Shown: piece by piece, positions 11,701-21,942 of the stretch
How positions within the stretch are numbered: the stretch's first letter is position 1
How the letters are laid out: each line of letters opens with the position of its first letter
The notes under the pieces: model-generated
Told to the model about the DNA's origin: nothing
The model's database searches: none
What the model saw: only the letters and a program-made list of their open reading frames with translations
Source: Triplophysa rosa
Taxonomy: Eukaryota > Chordata > Actinopteri > Cypriniformes > Nemacheilidae
Direction: 5' to 3'
DNA: 64,000 bases
Assembly: GCF_024868665.1 (NCBI RefSeq)
Contig: NC_079908.1
Span: forward strand, 9,089,946 to 9,153,945
Made by a program: the position numbers and the translations under genes

Positions 11701-13411
11701 GTGGTTTTGTGTCCGTACAATGGAAGTCAATGGGGACAAGTGTTGCTTGGTTACCAATGTTCTTCAAAATAGCTACTTTTGTGTTCAATCGCTCCTCCTA
11801 TTTCTGTGGTGTTTCTTATTTTGAGTTTAGTTCATTTACGAATAAGCTATTCTCATTTGCTCTGTCCAGGTGCAGCTATACTGCGAGTGCCCATTCTTTA
11901 TGGAGAGGTGGAGAAGGTGGAAGAGAGCGCAGTAACTGTTTTGTGGGACCGTGTTCAGGAGGGAGCTGAGACCTGCACTATAGAGCACTGTCAACAACGT
12001 TTTCCCACCTACACTAATGATGTGGCCTGTGTTTGTCGGAACATGGCTGAGAGAGCCCTTCAGGTGAGCCCCTTTAGTTTATACTTCATAATACACTCAT
12101 GTACTGTGTGTCAATTGTGGCAGTCACCCTATTTTTTTGTGGTTTATGTAAGTTTTTGTAGCAAAATGCTGCAGAATGTATTAAATAAATAATGTATTAA
12201 TAATACTACAGCTCTTACTTTTTTAAAATAGTTTAAATCAAATTAGCTAAATATTAAATAAGTAAACACAAAAAGTGTTAAATCCCCTCGTATTTGACAT
12301 TAAAGAATGGACAGAATAGGACCTACATTTTCCCGCATTCGACAGACTCACATATACAGATACTTATTTCTTTCTGTTGAATTCTGCAGTCTCACATTCT
12401 ATGCAGGACTGCTTAAAAATCAACACATATAATCAATGCAGCATGTTTGTGTTGCCCTCAGGATTCATCGTTGCGTGGAATCTTCCATTACTCTGGAAAA
12501 GAGCAGATGACCAAATATGAGATTGCCTGTGCTATAGCAGATGCTTTTAACTTGCCTAGCAGTCATCTAATACCAGTGAGTAAACACACAGAAGATTTAA
12601 AAGAATTCTCAGGTCATACAGTCAGTTCAGTTTGTATGATTACCCTTGCATGTAACCATATATGGATTATAGTTATATATACAGTACATTATGCAATGAA
12701 GCCTGTTTATATAAACAAGCTTTGTAGTTAGAAATATCCCCCTCCAAATTATTTTCTTCAAACTTTGGGTTCATTAGGGTGTGTCTGTTTAAAACCTTTG
12801 TTTTTAAATAAAGTTAGACGAAGGAGAAATTGTTTTGGAAACAGACCATATTATGTAAAGAAGGAAATAAATTCCATTCTTCTTTTTTTCAATGGTAAAA
12901 TATTTTTGATCCCAACTTAATATGCAGAGACAACGATAAATAAGCCATTAGTAGGATGTTTTCCTGGAAATGTGGAAAAGCATTGTTATCTAAACATGAC
13001 TTTGTTTGTTTTGGGAATGCCACCCGGCTCAACACAGCCAAACTGGCTCAACCAATGGTGTGATTTTTGGGGTGGGACTATCTTTGGTCAACCAATCATG
13101 CGGAGAATGTTTTTTTTTCATAATTCCATTAGGTCTCGCAGTTATTACACACTTTAACTCTCATTAGTGTAATATTTTCTGTGTGTTCTTATTTTTTTGT
13201 AACATGTGTTTTGGTGTTTGGTTTGTGTGTGTAGATGACAGAGCAGCCAGCAGGAGCAGGGGCTCAGAGGCCACAAAATGCCCAGTTAGAGTGCTCACGT
13301 CTGGAGCTCCTGGGTCTGAGTGTGGAGCCCAGTCCTTTCAAAACTGCTATACGGAACAGTCTCTGGCCCTTCCAACATGACAAACGATGGAGGCAGACTG
13401 TCTTTCACTGA
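8784..13411 (+). CDS. mat2b: Methionine adenosyltransferase 2 subunit beta
   Basis: Regulatory, non-catalytic subunit of methionine adenosyltransferase II. It binds the MAT2A catalytic subunit in the cytosol/nucleus and tunes S-adenosylmethionine synthesis. Seven exons: 8784-8813, 10892-11086, 11186-11300, 11385-11531, 11870-12063, 12462-12575, 13235-13411. All introns are GT-AG and phases agree; the total is 323 codons plus TGA, the length of the short human isoform. The Rossmann NAD(P)-binding loop GATGLLG spans residues 24-30. The SDR-like signature has [10 protein letters not shown] near 120-129 and Y146-x-x-x-K150 in YGKSK. The protein ends RWRQTVFH, as in the family. The start is the short N-terminus [10 protein letters not shown], equivalent to the alternative short first exon of mammals. 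A long-isoform first exon was not found in the window. Polyadenylation signal AATAAA at 13442-13447. No lesions seen. Confidence 0.96.
8814..10891 (+). other. mat2b intron 1
   Basis: About 2.1 kb between the short first exon and the Rossmann-fold exon. No further coding exon was recognised. Open frames here (for example on the minus strand near 9358-9624) have no support. Confidence 0.7.
11590..11760. repeat. Fragment of common fish long-TIR MITE in mat2b intron 4
   Basis: Blocks 'agtgatagtttaccc', 'aaataaagattc' and 'acaatggaagtcaatgggg' follow the same order as the MITE copies at 34974-35288. It is a diverged half copy. Confidence 0.5.
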
Positions 13412-13441
13412 GGAAACAACTATACCCCACTCTCAAGATTA

Positions 13442-13447
13442 AATAAA
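13442..13447 (+). promoter_or_regulatory. Polyadenylation signal of mat2b
   Basis: AATAAA 30 nt downstream of the mat2b stop codon. This implies a very short 3' UTR. Confidence 0.75.
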
Positions 13448-13459
13448 GGCTACATTCGT

Positions 13460-14860
13460 TATGCTTAGCTTTTTTATCTAGCCATCTTAATTTAAATTCC
13501 TGAAAACAAAGCAGGGCCACGCTTTTATTATGTTCAGCAACTTTGTTTGATGTTACGGTATATGTTTATTATAGCCAAAAGGTATTCTACCATCTTGTGT
13601 TTTTTTTTGTGAAAATTGCACTGTGGGTTAAGTCTGTTCTCTCGGGCACATTTGTTTGTTTCCTTTTTTCCGCATTTTATTACTCAAGTAAACATGAATT
13701 TACTTGAAGAGAGCAGTGTGACTGTAAGACACAGTAGTGTGATATACATGCTATACACTTTCTGTTTCATGTGTACATGTTTTTTTTCCACACGTTTGGT
13801 TTACTTGAGAACAGAATGCAATATGAATGCACTATAAATGAAGTATCAGGAAGTTACTGGGTCTCTTTTTGTTTATTTTTAGTTTAATTTATTTTTTATT
13901 CTTATAGATGCTTAGATGAATAGAGCTACAAAGTTTTGCTATCCAAGTGTGTTCAGGAAGCACAGTGTCAAAAACTGACTCTACTAAACAAAGCCAGTAA
14001 CATGGTTTCATTATTATCGTATTAACTTTATACCGTGTGCATGTTTTCTGTTAAAAGTAAACCTTGAAACTGTTACGGTAAAATGTCCTTGTTTTCTAGT
14101 TTAACGATTTCATGTAACGTTTCTGAAAGATACCTTGTAAGTTTCTAAACGAACTCATGAAAACATTTATGTTTATGTTATAAAACCATATAACACTGAA
14201 CTAACAGTGTTTTTGTATTTATTTAAGCAATTCAGAGATAACAATAATGAAATACAACTTTGCATACACTACATAAAATATACCAAAAATACATCCAAAG
14301 TCATCTGAACATATAGAAGAGAAGATAAAGAAAAAAAGTATTAATCATAGAACATGAAAGATCTCGTCATATCTCTTCAAAAAAGAAATACATTTTTTGT
14401 TATTAATTACTCTTAGTGATTTGATTAAATGTTCTACTTCACAAAAGAAGTCTATAAAGGTAGGTATTTTTTTAAGAAACCTTTGTTTGTGAAAATAGAA
14501 TTTCGCCACAAGGATAAGAAAGTTAACAGTAGATTCTAAAGATTTGTTTTGGTTTTCAAAAAAGCAAATAATATCCTTAATGTGTAAATTACAGTCCTGA
14601 ACTAACAGTGTTGCTGGTGTTTCCAGTACTGTGCTGACGTATACTGAACGGGGCGTGGTCGGTGGGCTGCGCTACACATGCTGGTGTACTGCGGTCAGCT
14701 GATATCAGCGCAAGACAAGTAACTTTCCAATGGGGTTCTGCGCACCGCTGTCTACGTGACATCATACGTCCATTGTGACCTAATCGACAAACGTTATTTT
14801 GCTCGTGCTTGTATCCCGAAAGGTTGACGACCGACTTCAGCGGTGAAATAATAAAAAACA
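13460..14860. other. Intergenic region mat2b-cystm1
   Basis: A/T-rich, no gene recognised. The last ~250 bases are relatively G/C-rich and probably hold the cystm1 promoter and start of its 5' UTR. Confidence 0.5.
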
Positions 14861-14928
14861 TAACTGTAAGGTAACGGTGAGGATCATATCTGGGGGAGTC
14901 GTTCAACGGAGGAAAAATTCATCCGAAG
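14861..14928 (+). other. cystm1: Probable non-coding first exon (5' UTR) of cystm1
   Basis: A sequence rich in CpG and G/C ends at a good donor (AAG|GTAATA, exon end 14928). It lies 1.6 kb upstream of the acceptor at 16548 and contains no useful ATG. The start of the exon is not defined. Inference from donor strength and from the leaderless coding exon that follows. Confidence 0.45.
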
Positions 14929-16574
14929 GTAATAGAAAACACTTTCTGTAAAATATAACTTCATCGGTGAATTGAGTTTTGCGTTGGATACATTATTTTG
15001 ATCTTTTTTTAATCCGGAAATATATCTGTTTATTATAGTGCCGCTGTCAAATATTTACTTGTGAATGTAAAGCCGCTCTCCTCAGGGTCTTATCGCCCCT
15101 CTCTTTCCTCGAGACAGATTCTGTGGCGCACAAATAATTACATGTATTTCTTTATATGGCCGCAATATAAAGTAGAAGTGGATGTGAGGTACTATATAAT
15201 GTTACCACGGTTCTTTTTTGTTATAGTTGACTAGTTTTTCTGCGTGATCTTAAAATTCGTGTCGCACATCTATTTGCGTGGATGAACATGATACTGACCT
15301 CTGTGTACCAGCAGGTGAACAATCACTTTCTTGTGTTGTGAATGAATCCTAGACGCCTGATTCTCCTTATCACTCATTCAATTTCTGTAACACTGCTGCA
15401 TTCATGGCCATTGTTTTCATATTCTTAACGCCAGAGATGTAGTTTGTGCGCCTTGTTTTTAATCTAACGCGTTATCAGGGTGTATTTCGCTCTCAGATAT
15501 TGTGATTAGTCATTTCCCAGCTAATGGTCAAAGTGAGTGGGTGAAAAGGTTTCCATTGACTATAAAACACGAGTTAAAAGACTTTTAAGGACTTTTAATT
15601 TTAATATAAAGTGTCATATAATGAATGAATTAAATGAATCGTATTCTTTATGTATATAATTCTACATTTCATAATTATATATTAATTTGTATTTGTAGAC
15701 CCTGCTCCACATGCACTGTACGTCTGTTATTCCTGCAAATTCCTTCATATTTTCATAAAACACCAGTCTTGTGTAAAGATAAAACTTAAACCATTGTCAG
15801 AGCAGAAGTGATGTAATAACATAGACAATCACATCGTCTAGACTCTAGACCAAAGCAAAAAAAGTATTTTATGATTTATAATAAAGATTTAAAATGGATG
15901 CCACTTCAGTCAATATTTGTTCTGTATGTTGGACTGTTTGAGCAACACATTTCCAGTTTGTTCCATTAAAACCCATGAGGTTAATAATTTACCATCACTG
16001 AGTGAAGAGAGTACTGTTTGATTTGACCACATGATCTTTGTATTTACTCAATGCCTGTGTAAGAGTCTATTGTCAGCTTTCACGTCACTGCTGATAAATT
16101 ATTTCTGTTCCTAAATCTTGATATTTAACGATTGTGTAAAGAGGCCTATTTGCCAGAAAACCATATGGTGTTTTGAATACATACAGTATGTGTATCATGA
16201 TTAGAATCATTAGAATAATTATTACAAATGATCCAAAAATTGATATTTAACAGTATGTATCAATAATTATTTATAGTATTTTTTCTTACATACATAAACC
16301 TTTAAAAAAATGAACAAGCATAAAAGGATATAATAACTGGACAATTTGTATTAATTCTTAGCTAAGTAATTAAATAGCATGACTTTTATTTTGGTATAGC
16401 ATATGAAAACAAGACAACTGAGAACAGTTGCCTTGAGTCATATTTCTTAAACATGCTGGTTTTGTGTAGGATCTTTGTGTAAGCTTCAAATCTGCAACAC
16501 TTCATTGTAACTGTTTCGCAATATTTCAGCCTTATTACTTGTTTCCAGGAACCCCCTTCACTTCCAGTGTGTAG

Positions 16575-17938
16575 ATGAATTACGAACAGCCTCCACCCTA
16601 CACAGGGCCTGGCGCTCCAGCCCCAGGATACCCTCCTCCATCAGCTCCCGGATACCCGCCTCAAGGATACCCGCCTCAAGGATACCCTCCTCAGGGATAC
16701 CCTGCACAGCCATACCAAGGATTTCCAGCTCACACCGAGCAGCCTAACCCTGGTTACTACCCTCCTGGACCTCCGGGATCATTCCCAGTCGAGCCAGGAT
16801 ACCAGGGCTACCCTCAACCACAATATGGAGGACCTGCATATGGCGAACCCCCTAAAAACACTGGTAAGAGACCTTCTGTGAAGATAATATGATCTTTGTA
16901 CATACTGTATATCGGCTATTCGAACTTCCTCATAAACGAAACATCGATGTGACAGAAACAGTGTGACCACAGTCAACTTCGGACCACAAAAGAGAACTGG
17001 CACAGTGATACTGAGTGCTCTTAGTTTTTGATGTCATCTTTGTGCGCGATCATACTGACTTTGGCTTCATTGTTACAGTCTTTCTATTTTTTGTGCTTTG
17101 GTTCTTTGTTGGTCTTTAAAATGAACAGTAGTTAAATAAGAGTTTACACTTCAAAATGGACAAAAATGTCCAAGCAAGTGCATGCGGGTTAAGGTAAATT
17201 ACAGCCAGATTATTAATTAATATAAAATATACATTAAACATACATTAAAACTACGACTGTCAAACGATTAATCGCCATTAATCGCATCCAGAATAAAACT
17301 TTGTGTTTACATAATATATGTCTGTGTACTGTGCATATAAGTTTTGTACTTAGAAACACAAAAACATACACATACATGTGTATATATATATATATATATA
17401 CATATGTATTTCTGAAATATTTAGATGTATTTATTTATATTTACCAATAATTAAAACTATATGTAAATGTTTGTTTTCTATTTGATATTTTTCTTAAATA
17501 TATGCACCTATGTGTATGTTTTTATAAATACAAAATTATTATGCACAGTACACAGACATATATTATGTAAACACAAAGTTTTATTCTGGATGCGATTAAT
17601 TGTGATTAATCGTTTGACCGCAATTAATTTATAGTTTTAATGATATACAGAATAAATAGAAATTTCACATATACTGTATATATATATATATAAGTGAGGA
17701 TTCCCAGTGACTTTTTCAGCTACACTTTTCTGTGAAGCTATAAACAAGAAACTAGTATTTATGTAAAAACGACCTTTTATCATCTGTTGAGATTCTGAAC
17801 CGTCCCTCTGAACTGTGTTTTGTTTCTGCAGTGTATGTTGTGGAACAGGGAAGGAGAGAGGACTCTGGGGACCAGGCTTGTCTAACTGCATGTTGGACAG
17901 CTCTGTGTTGCTGCTGTCTGTGGGACATGTTGACCTAG
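16575..17938 (+). CDS. cystm1: Cysteine-rich transmembrane (CYSTM) domain-containing protein 1
   Basis: Two coding exons: 16575-16863 (exon begins about 16549 after acceptor AG at 16547-16548) and 17832-17938 (TAG at 17936-17938). The phase-1 junction agrees and gives 131 residues. The N-terminal ~95 residues are extremely Pro/Gly/Tyr/Gln-rich, with four tandem GYPPQ-type pentapeptides encoded by 15-bp repeats at 16650-16709. The C-terminus is the CYSTM module: a Cys-rich membrane-anchoring helix with C113, C117 and a run of four Cys at 122-125, then LWDML. CYSTM proteins are small tail-anchored membrane proteins linked to stress responses; the exact role of the animal member is unclear. The product is longer than the human one (97 residues as I recall), mainly because of the repeat region. 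Start ATG follows in-frame stop TAG at 16572-16574. Confidence 0.93.
16650..16709 (+). repeat. Coding 15-bp minisatellite (GYPPQ x4)
   Basis: Four tandem 15-bp units, two of them identical (GGATACCCGCCTCAA), encode GYPPQ, GYPPQ, GYPPQ and GYPAQ inside cystm1. Confidence 0.95.
17245..17640. mobile_element. Long-TIR MITE in cystm1 intron
   Basis: The left arm starts 'ttaaaactacgactgtcaaa' and continues 'cgattaatcgccattaatcg', 'catccagaataaaa', 'ctttgtgtttacataatata'. The right arm is the same in reverse complement and ends at 'atagttttaa'. Arms of at least 100 bp surround a TA-microsatellite core (17383-17402). No coding capacity. Confidence 0.8.
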
Positions 17939-18309
17939 AATTGTAAAGAAACCACTGTGAGCCCCGCTTTCATTTCACTCCATCTTTCACTCCATGACAA
18001 TCATTATTTGTGTATGACTACTGAAAAATAATTGAAAAAAGAATTTTTGTTTGTTTTAACATCAAGAGTGGGGACTCTTCTTTTTATGCCTTTAATGTCA
18101 AGCACGATATGCACTGAGAGACATTTACATCTGATTTAACGCGTTGATCTTATTTGTAGAGGCATATTAGACTGAATGTTTTTATTATTTGTGTATTGAA
18201 AAATGCGAATTTCACCTCTTTATTAATGAATGCAAATATTGCTTGAACATAGACCAGATTTGAGAATCAAATATGGCCTTGCAGAGTCTATGAATGTTTA
18301 ATCTGTCGT

Positions 18310-18315
18310 AATAAA
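18310..18315 (+). promoter_or_regulatory. Candidate polyadenylation signal of cystm1
   Basis: AATAAA about 370 nt after the cystm1 stop. It is the first canonical hexamer downstream that I noticed. Confidence 0.5.
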
Positions 18316-18319
18316 AATA

Positions 18320-20100
18320 TGTTTGTTTCTATTCATTAAAATAATGGAAATGAGCCATGCATTTTTCTTTATTCGTTATTTAACATGTGCTTTGTCATTC
18401 ACACAATCACATTTATCATCTGCCTTCCTGTTAAACAATTTCAGTCTGAACACACCCAAGTGTAACATTTTAAATGCAATTTATGGCAACAGACTTGAAC
18501 CTTTGTCATAGAGTGTAATGAACTGATTATTGGCTAATTTATTATGCTTTGTTCTGCAGTTACCTTGAGAAAGGAAAGGGAATGAAATTCTAAGTAAATG
18601 AGGAAATATTGACTGGGAACGCGGTTAGGAATTGAAGTGTGAGTGGATTTTAAATGAGGAATCATGTTTTTCAGTCATCACACCTTATTGTCTCTTCTTT
18701 GTACTGTATTGAACCTCTCCTCCCCCTGAGGTATTAAATACTGCTCACTTTGGTCTAGTCGACTCCATGACAGTTCTCAAAATAAGAATCTCAAACCTGG
18801 TTTGTAGTATGCACATTCATAATGAACTAATAAAAATGTAGTGATTTATAGTCAATGAGCTATTATGACTGAGCATAATATACAAATGCAACACAGTGTG
18901 TGAAAACCCAGCTAAAGTCTTTTTTTTTTGCTTTCTACATAAAACCATTCTACATAATGTTAAAAAAGTCTGTAAAATATAACCTTGATAACTTTAATGT
19001 TGACTTCGATCAAAAACGGTCGAAAGTTAAAATCATAGTGAAAATAATGCTTGAAAACAAACTTTGATGCTTGTAATCTTAATTGGATTTTGATACTTAA
19101 GCCTGTTTTTTAACTTAGTTGAAACCGAAACCTACTGAAACCGAACCCTACAGTGTAAATGCACAAGGTAATATAATAAAAATCTTGGTAAGTGTAATTA
19201 ACGAATGAGGTCGTGTCGCTTGTTTTGAGACCTTTCATGAATCTCAAGCGAAAAGTGCAACACTCTTGAGCTTTCCCTTCCCCCTGCACCTGTGTTCATG
19301 ACAGTTCCCCGTAAATGGTTACCATGAGTGTAAACTGAACACCCGCACTGCAACAAGCTATTTAAAGCAAAGCTGCATTAACCATTTTCTCACTGTCAGC
19401 ACCAGCACTTCTGCCCACTGACCGTTCAGTCTGTTTCCTGTGGCTCAGTGGTTAGAGCATAGCGCTCGCAACGCCAAAGTCATTAGTTCGATCCCAGGGG
19501 ATTGCACATAGTCAGTAACAAATGTATAGTATAATGCAATTTAAGTCGCTTTGGATAAAAGTGTCTGCCAAATGCATAAATGTAAATGTAAAATCAATCC
19601 TTCAATGACAGTGAAACAGCTAAGAAAAAGTCATCGCATTGTCTTACCAACGTTTAGCATTTTATGTCAGTCTCATTGTACTGCTTATTATAGCGTATAG
19701 GTAATAAAGACAATGTGTGTTCTTAATCATGCATCCTTGTACACTATGAAAATCTTTTTTCATTTTCGATCATTTTTCACTGTGCAATGAACCTTAAATG
19801 TGTGATACAACAGTAAAATACAACAGTTGGATGTCTTAATTTTATGCTGTGCGGGTTAGATCAAATAAAACGCTTGAAATTTCTGCATGATGTTCTGACC
19901 TTCAAATCATAAAATAACTTTAACAAACAATATTCTGCAAGGGTTTCCCTTTTTAGACCTAAAATATAAAGTTACATCTCAAATTAACCATTTGCCTTTA
20001 AACAAAAATTGGTTGAGATTAGGGTAAAAAATCTTCATATACACCACTGAATGAAACACAATCATTTGTAAGGAAAGATTTCACATTCAAAAGATACAAA
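18320..20100. other. Intergenic region between cystm1 and tenm2 (convergent)
   Basis: A/T-rich, containing the SINE at 19434-19593 and no gene that I recognise. cystm1 (plus) and tenm2 (minus) converge on this interval. Confidence 0.6.
19434..19593 (+). mobile_element. tRNA-derived SINE with LINE-type tail
   Basis: The head has pol III boxes (A box TGGCTCAGTGGTTAGAGC, B box GTTCGATCCC). The tail 'gtcgctttggataaaagtgt' followed by 'ctgccaaatgcataaatgta' is nearly identical to the 3' end of the L2-like LINE at 42847-42895. It is a classical partner SINE that borrows the LINE tail for mobilisation. Confidence 0.85.
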
Positions 20101-20109
20101 TGCAAATGT

Positions 20110-20115
20110 TTTATT
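20110..20115 (-). promoter_or_regulatory. Candidate tenm2 polyadenylation signal
   Basis: AATAAA on the minus strand about 1.09 kb downstream of the tenm2 stop. Another sits at 20552-20557. Which is used cannot be told. Confidence 0.35.
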
Positions 20116-21204
20116 TTTTTCTAGAACTTCCAAAGAACCTTCTTCCACAGGTTGCTGTTTGATTCTGAGCTCATACCATTACTGACTGTAGTCAGAAGAC
20201 ATTCTACATCAAAAACGTCATAAAAAAGGAAGTCGACGGCTGCTTTAGTTTCTGTAATAGTCAAATAAAACGACCATGTGATGAGTCTTGCGATGAATTT
20301 TCACTTGATGTAACGACAAAGCCACTTCCTTAAAGAAATGTACTAGTTTGATTTAAATACAGCCAATGAGAATATTTTACATGTGTGGTATGTTTCACAG
20401 TTTTAAAAGACTTAAAGTAGAAACAATATTAAAAACCATATATATTACCCTTTCATCTGTTATCACGTGTCAAGTTGAAATTAAATAAAAAACAGACAAT
20501 CAATAATCTTTCTCTCTTACATATTTTACAAAACCGTTGGCTCATGTAAAGTTTATTGATCAGTTTTTGTCCTGTGATTGTCAGATATTGAGAACAGAGA
20601 AGAGATGATGTGAGTTTCTTTGATTGACACCTTACGCTCCATCTAAGGCTGTCCAGAACAGCTCAGTCTAGTTATGGTGCACTTGAAATCTTCATACAAT
20701 ACACTGTTGCAAGATCCCAATGTCTTTTGAGTAAATGTGGAACAAGAGACTGAAAATGTTGAGACACTTAAGTTCCTTCTGAATTTGTTCCTAAACTGTT
20801 GTTTCACAAACACAGAAGAGCGGATGATGACTAGATATTTTCGGCTATTCTCTTCAGCGGCCTGAACGTTTGTGATTTGAAATGTTACATTTGTTTCTAG
20901 TTTGGCATTAAAAACCAAAGCAGTGAGCCGTTACACTATTATCACACAGACGTCTGTTACGGTCAGTCAGAAATGACTAAAAAATATTTACCACTTTCTA
21001 TAAAGTCAAAAGTCACTAGAAAAATCACCATCCGCCTTGTGTCACAAGGACTTACAAGTGCTTTTTTTATTTGGGTCATAATGTTTTTGCTGCTGGCTGT
21101 AATTTCTCCATTTGCATGGAGCTTTTGGGAAACGTCTCTGCAGCGCTCTTTATGTTGGTTCTCTCCTTAGGAGATGATGTGGCGTCATCAACAGTTCAAC
21201 TCTG
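20116..21204 (-). other. tenm2: Probable tenm2 3' UTR
   Basis: Sequence downstream of the tenm2 stop codon on the minus strand with no recognisable other gene. Extent inferred only from the candidate polyA sites. Confidence 0.4.
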
Positions 21205-21942
21205 TTACCTCTTGCCCATCTCATTCTGTTTGAGGAACTGGATGTTAGTGCTGCTGTCTGCCAGTTCAGGGTACTGCTCCACCGGCAAAACGTAGTAGCC
21301 TTCGTAACCCGGCACCTTCCCCATGGCTAACAATTGCTGCTTCTCATTTTCGGCCCACACGCGACCTCCATCCCTGCCGTCACGTACCTGCCGCTGCTCC
21401 CTAGCCCAGGCTCCAGACAGCGCCCTCTGGTGGGCCTGCTCCAATATGCGGCTTCGCTCCTTTTCCAGAACCTCCGCTGACAATCCGTATCGAACACTGT
21501 AGGTTAGTCTGGAGGAGTGGATTTCTAGTGTGACGCTCCGTCGCGAGCGTCCGCTGACGGTCACGTTAATGCCGTTCTCTAGCGTTTTATGGCCGCTGCT
21601 GAGTCCGAGGGCCAGCAGATCGCTGTCCGCTAATCCAAGCTTAACAAAGAAATGCCAGTCACGCCCATCGATGGTGTAGTGAGACCCCTCGAGGTAGATG
21701 GCATTGCTGAGGATCTGCGAAATCTTGCGGCTATCTTCGCCAGCTACGCTAGACAGGTCTGTTAGCACGTGGCCGTCTCTAATGGCAAACATCATGCCAT
21801 TGCCTACGATGGGTGTGCTGGTGCCGAACCAGAAACCGGATTTGTCGCGTTTGACGCGACGCTGTTTGTTAAGCAACCTGCCCTCGATGACCATGAAGGC
21901 CTGATTGTGTCTTTCAACTGAATGCTGAACTCCAGTGAAAAG
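21205..21942 (-). CDS. tenm2: tenm2 last coding exon: C-terminal Tox-GHH-like domain and TCAP-2 peptide
   Basis: 245 residues plus TAA (21205-21207); acceptor AG at 21944-21943. It begins [19 protein letters not shown], aligning with the TENM2 'GVQQ...ERHNQAF' entry into the C-terminal domain. The final ~40 residues (from [18 protein letters not shown] to NEMGKR) are the TCAP-2-like segment and are strongly conserved. In contrast the middle is divergent: after GINVTVS about seven residues present in other teneurins are missing before GRSRR. Much of residues 20-160 differs from the TENM2 I recall, so constraint here looks weaker than in the YD shell. Confidence 0.93.
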   Translation of the reverse strand, partial: LFTGVQHSVERHNQAFMVIEGRLLNKQRRVKRDKSGFWFGTSTPIVGNGMMFAIRDGHVLTDLSSVAGEDSRKISQILSNAIYLEGSHYTIDGRDWHFFVKLGLADSDLLALGLSSGHKTLENGINVTVSGRSRRSVTLEIHSSRLTYSVRYGLSAEVLEKERSRILEQAHQRALSGAWAREQRQVRDGRDGGRVWAENEKQQLLAMGKVPGYEGYYVLPVEQYPELADSSTNIQFLKQNEMGKR

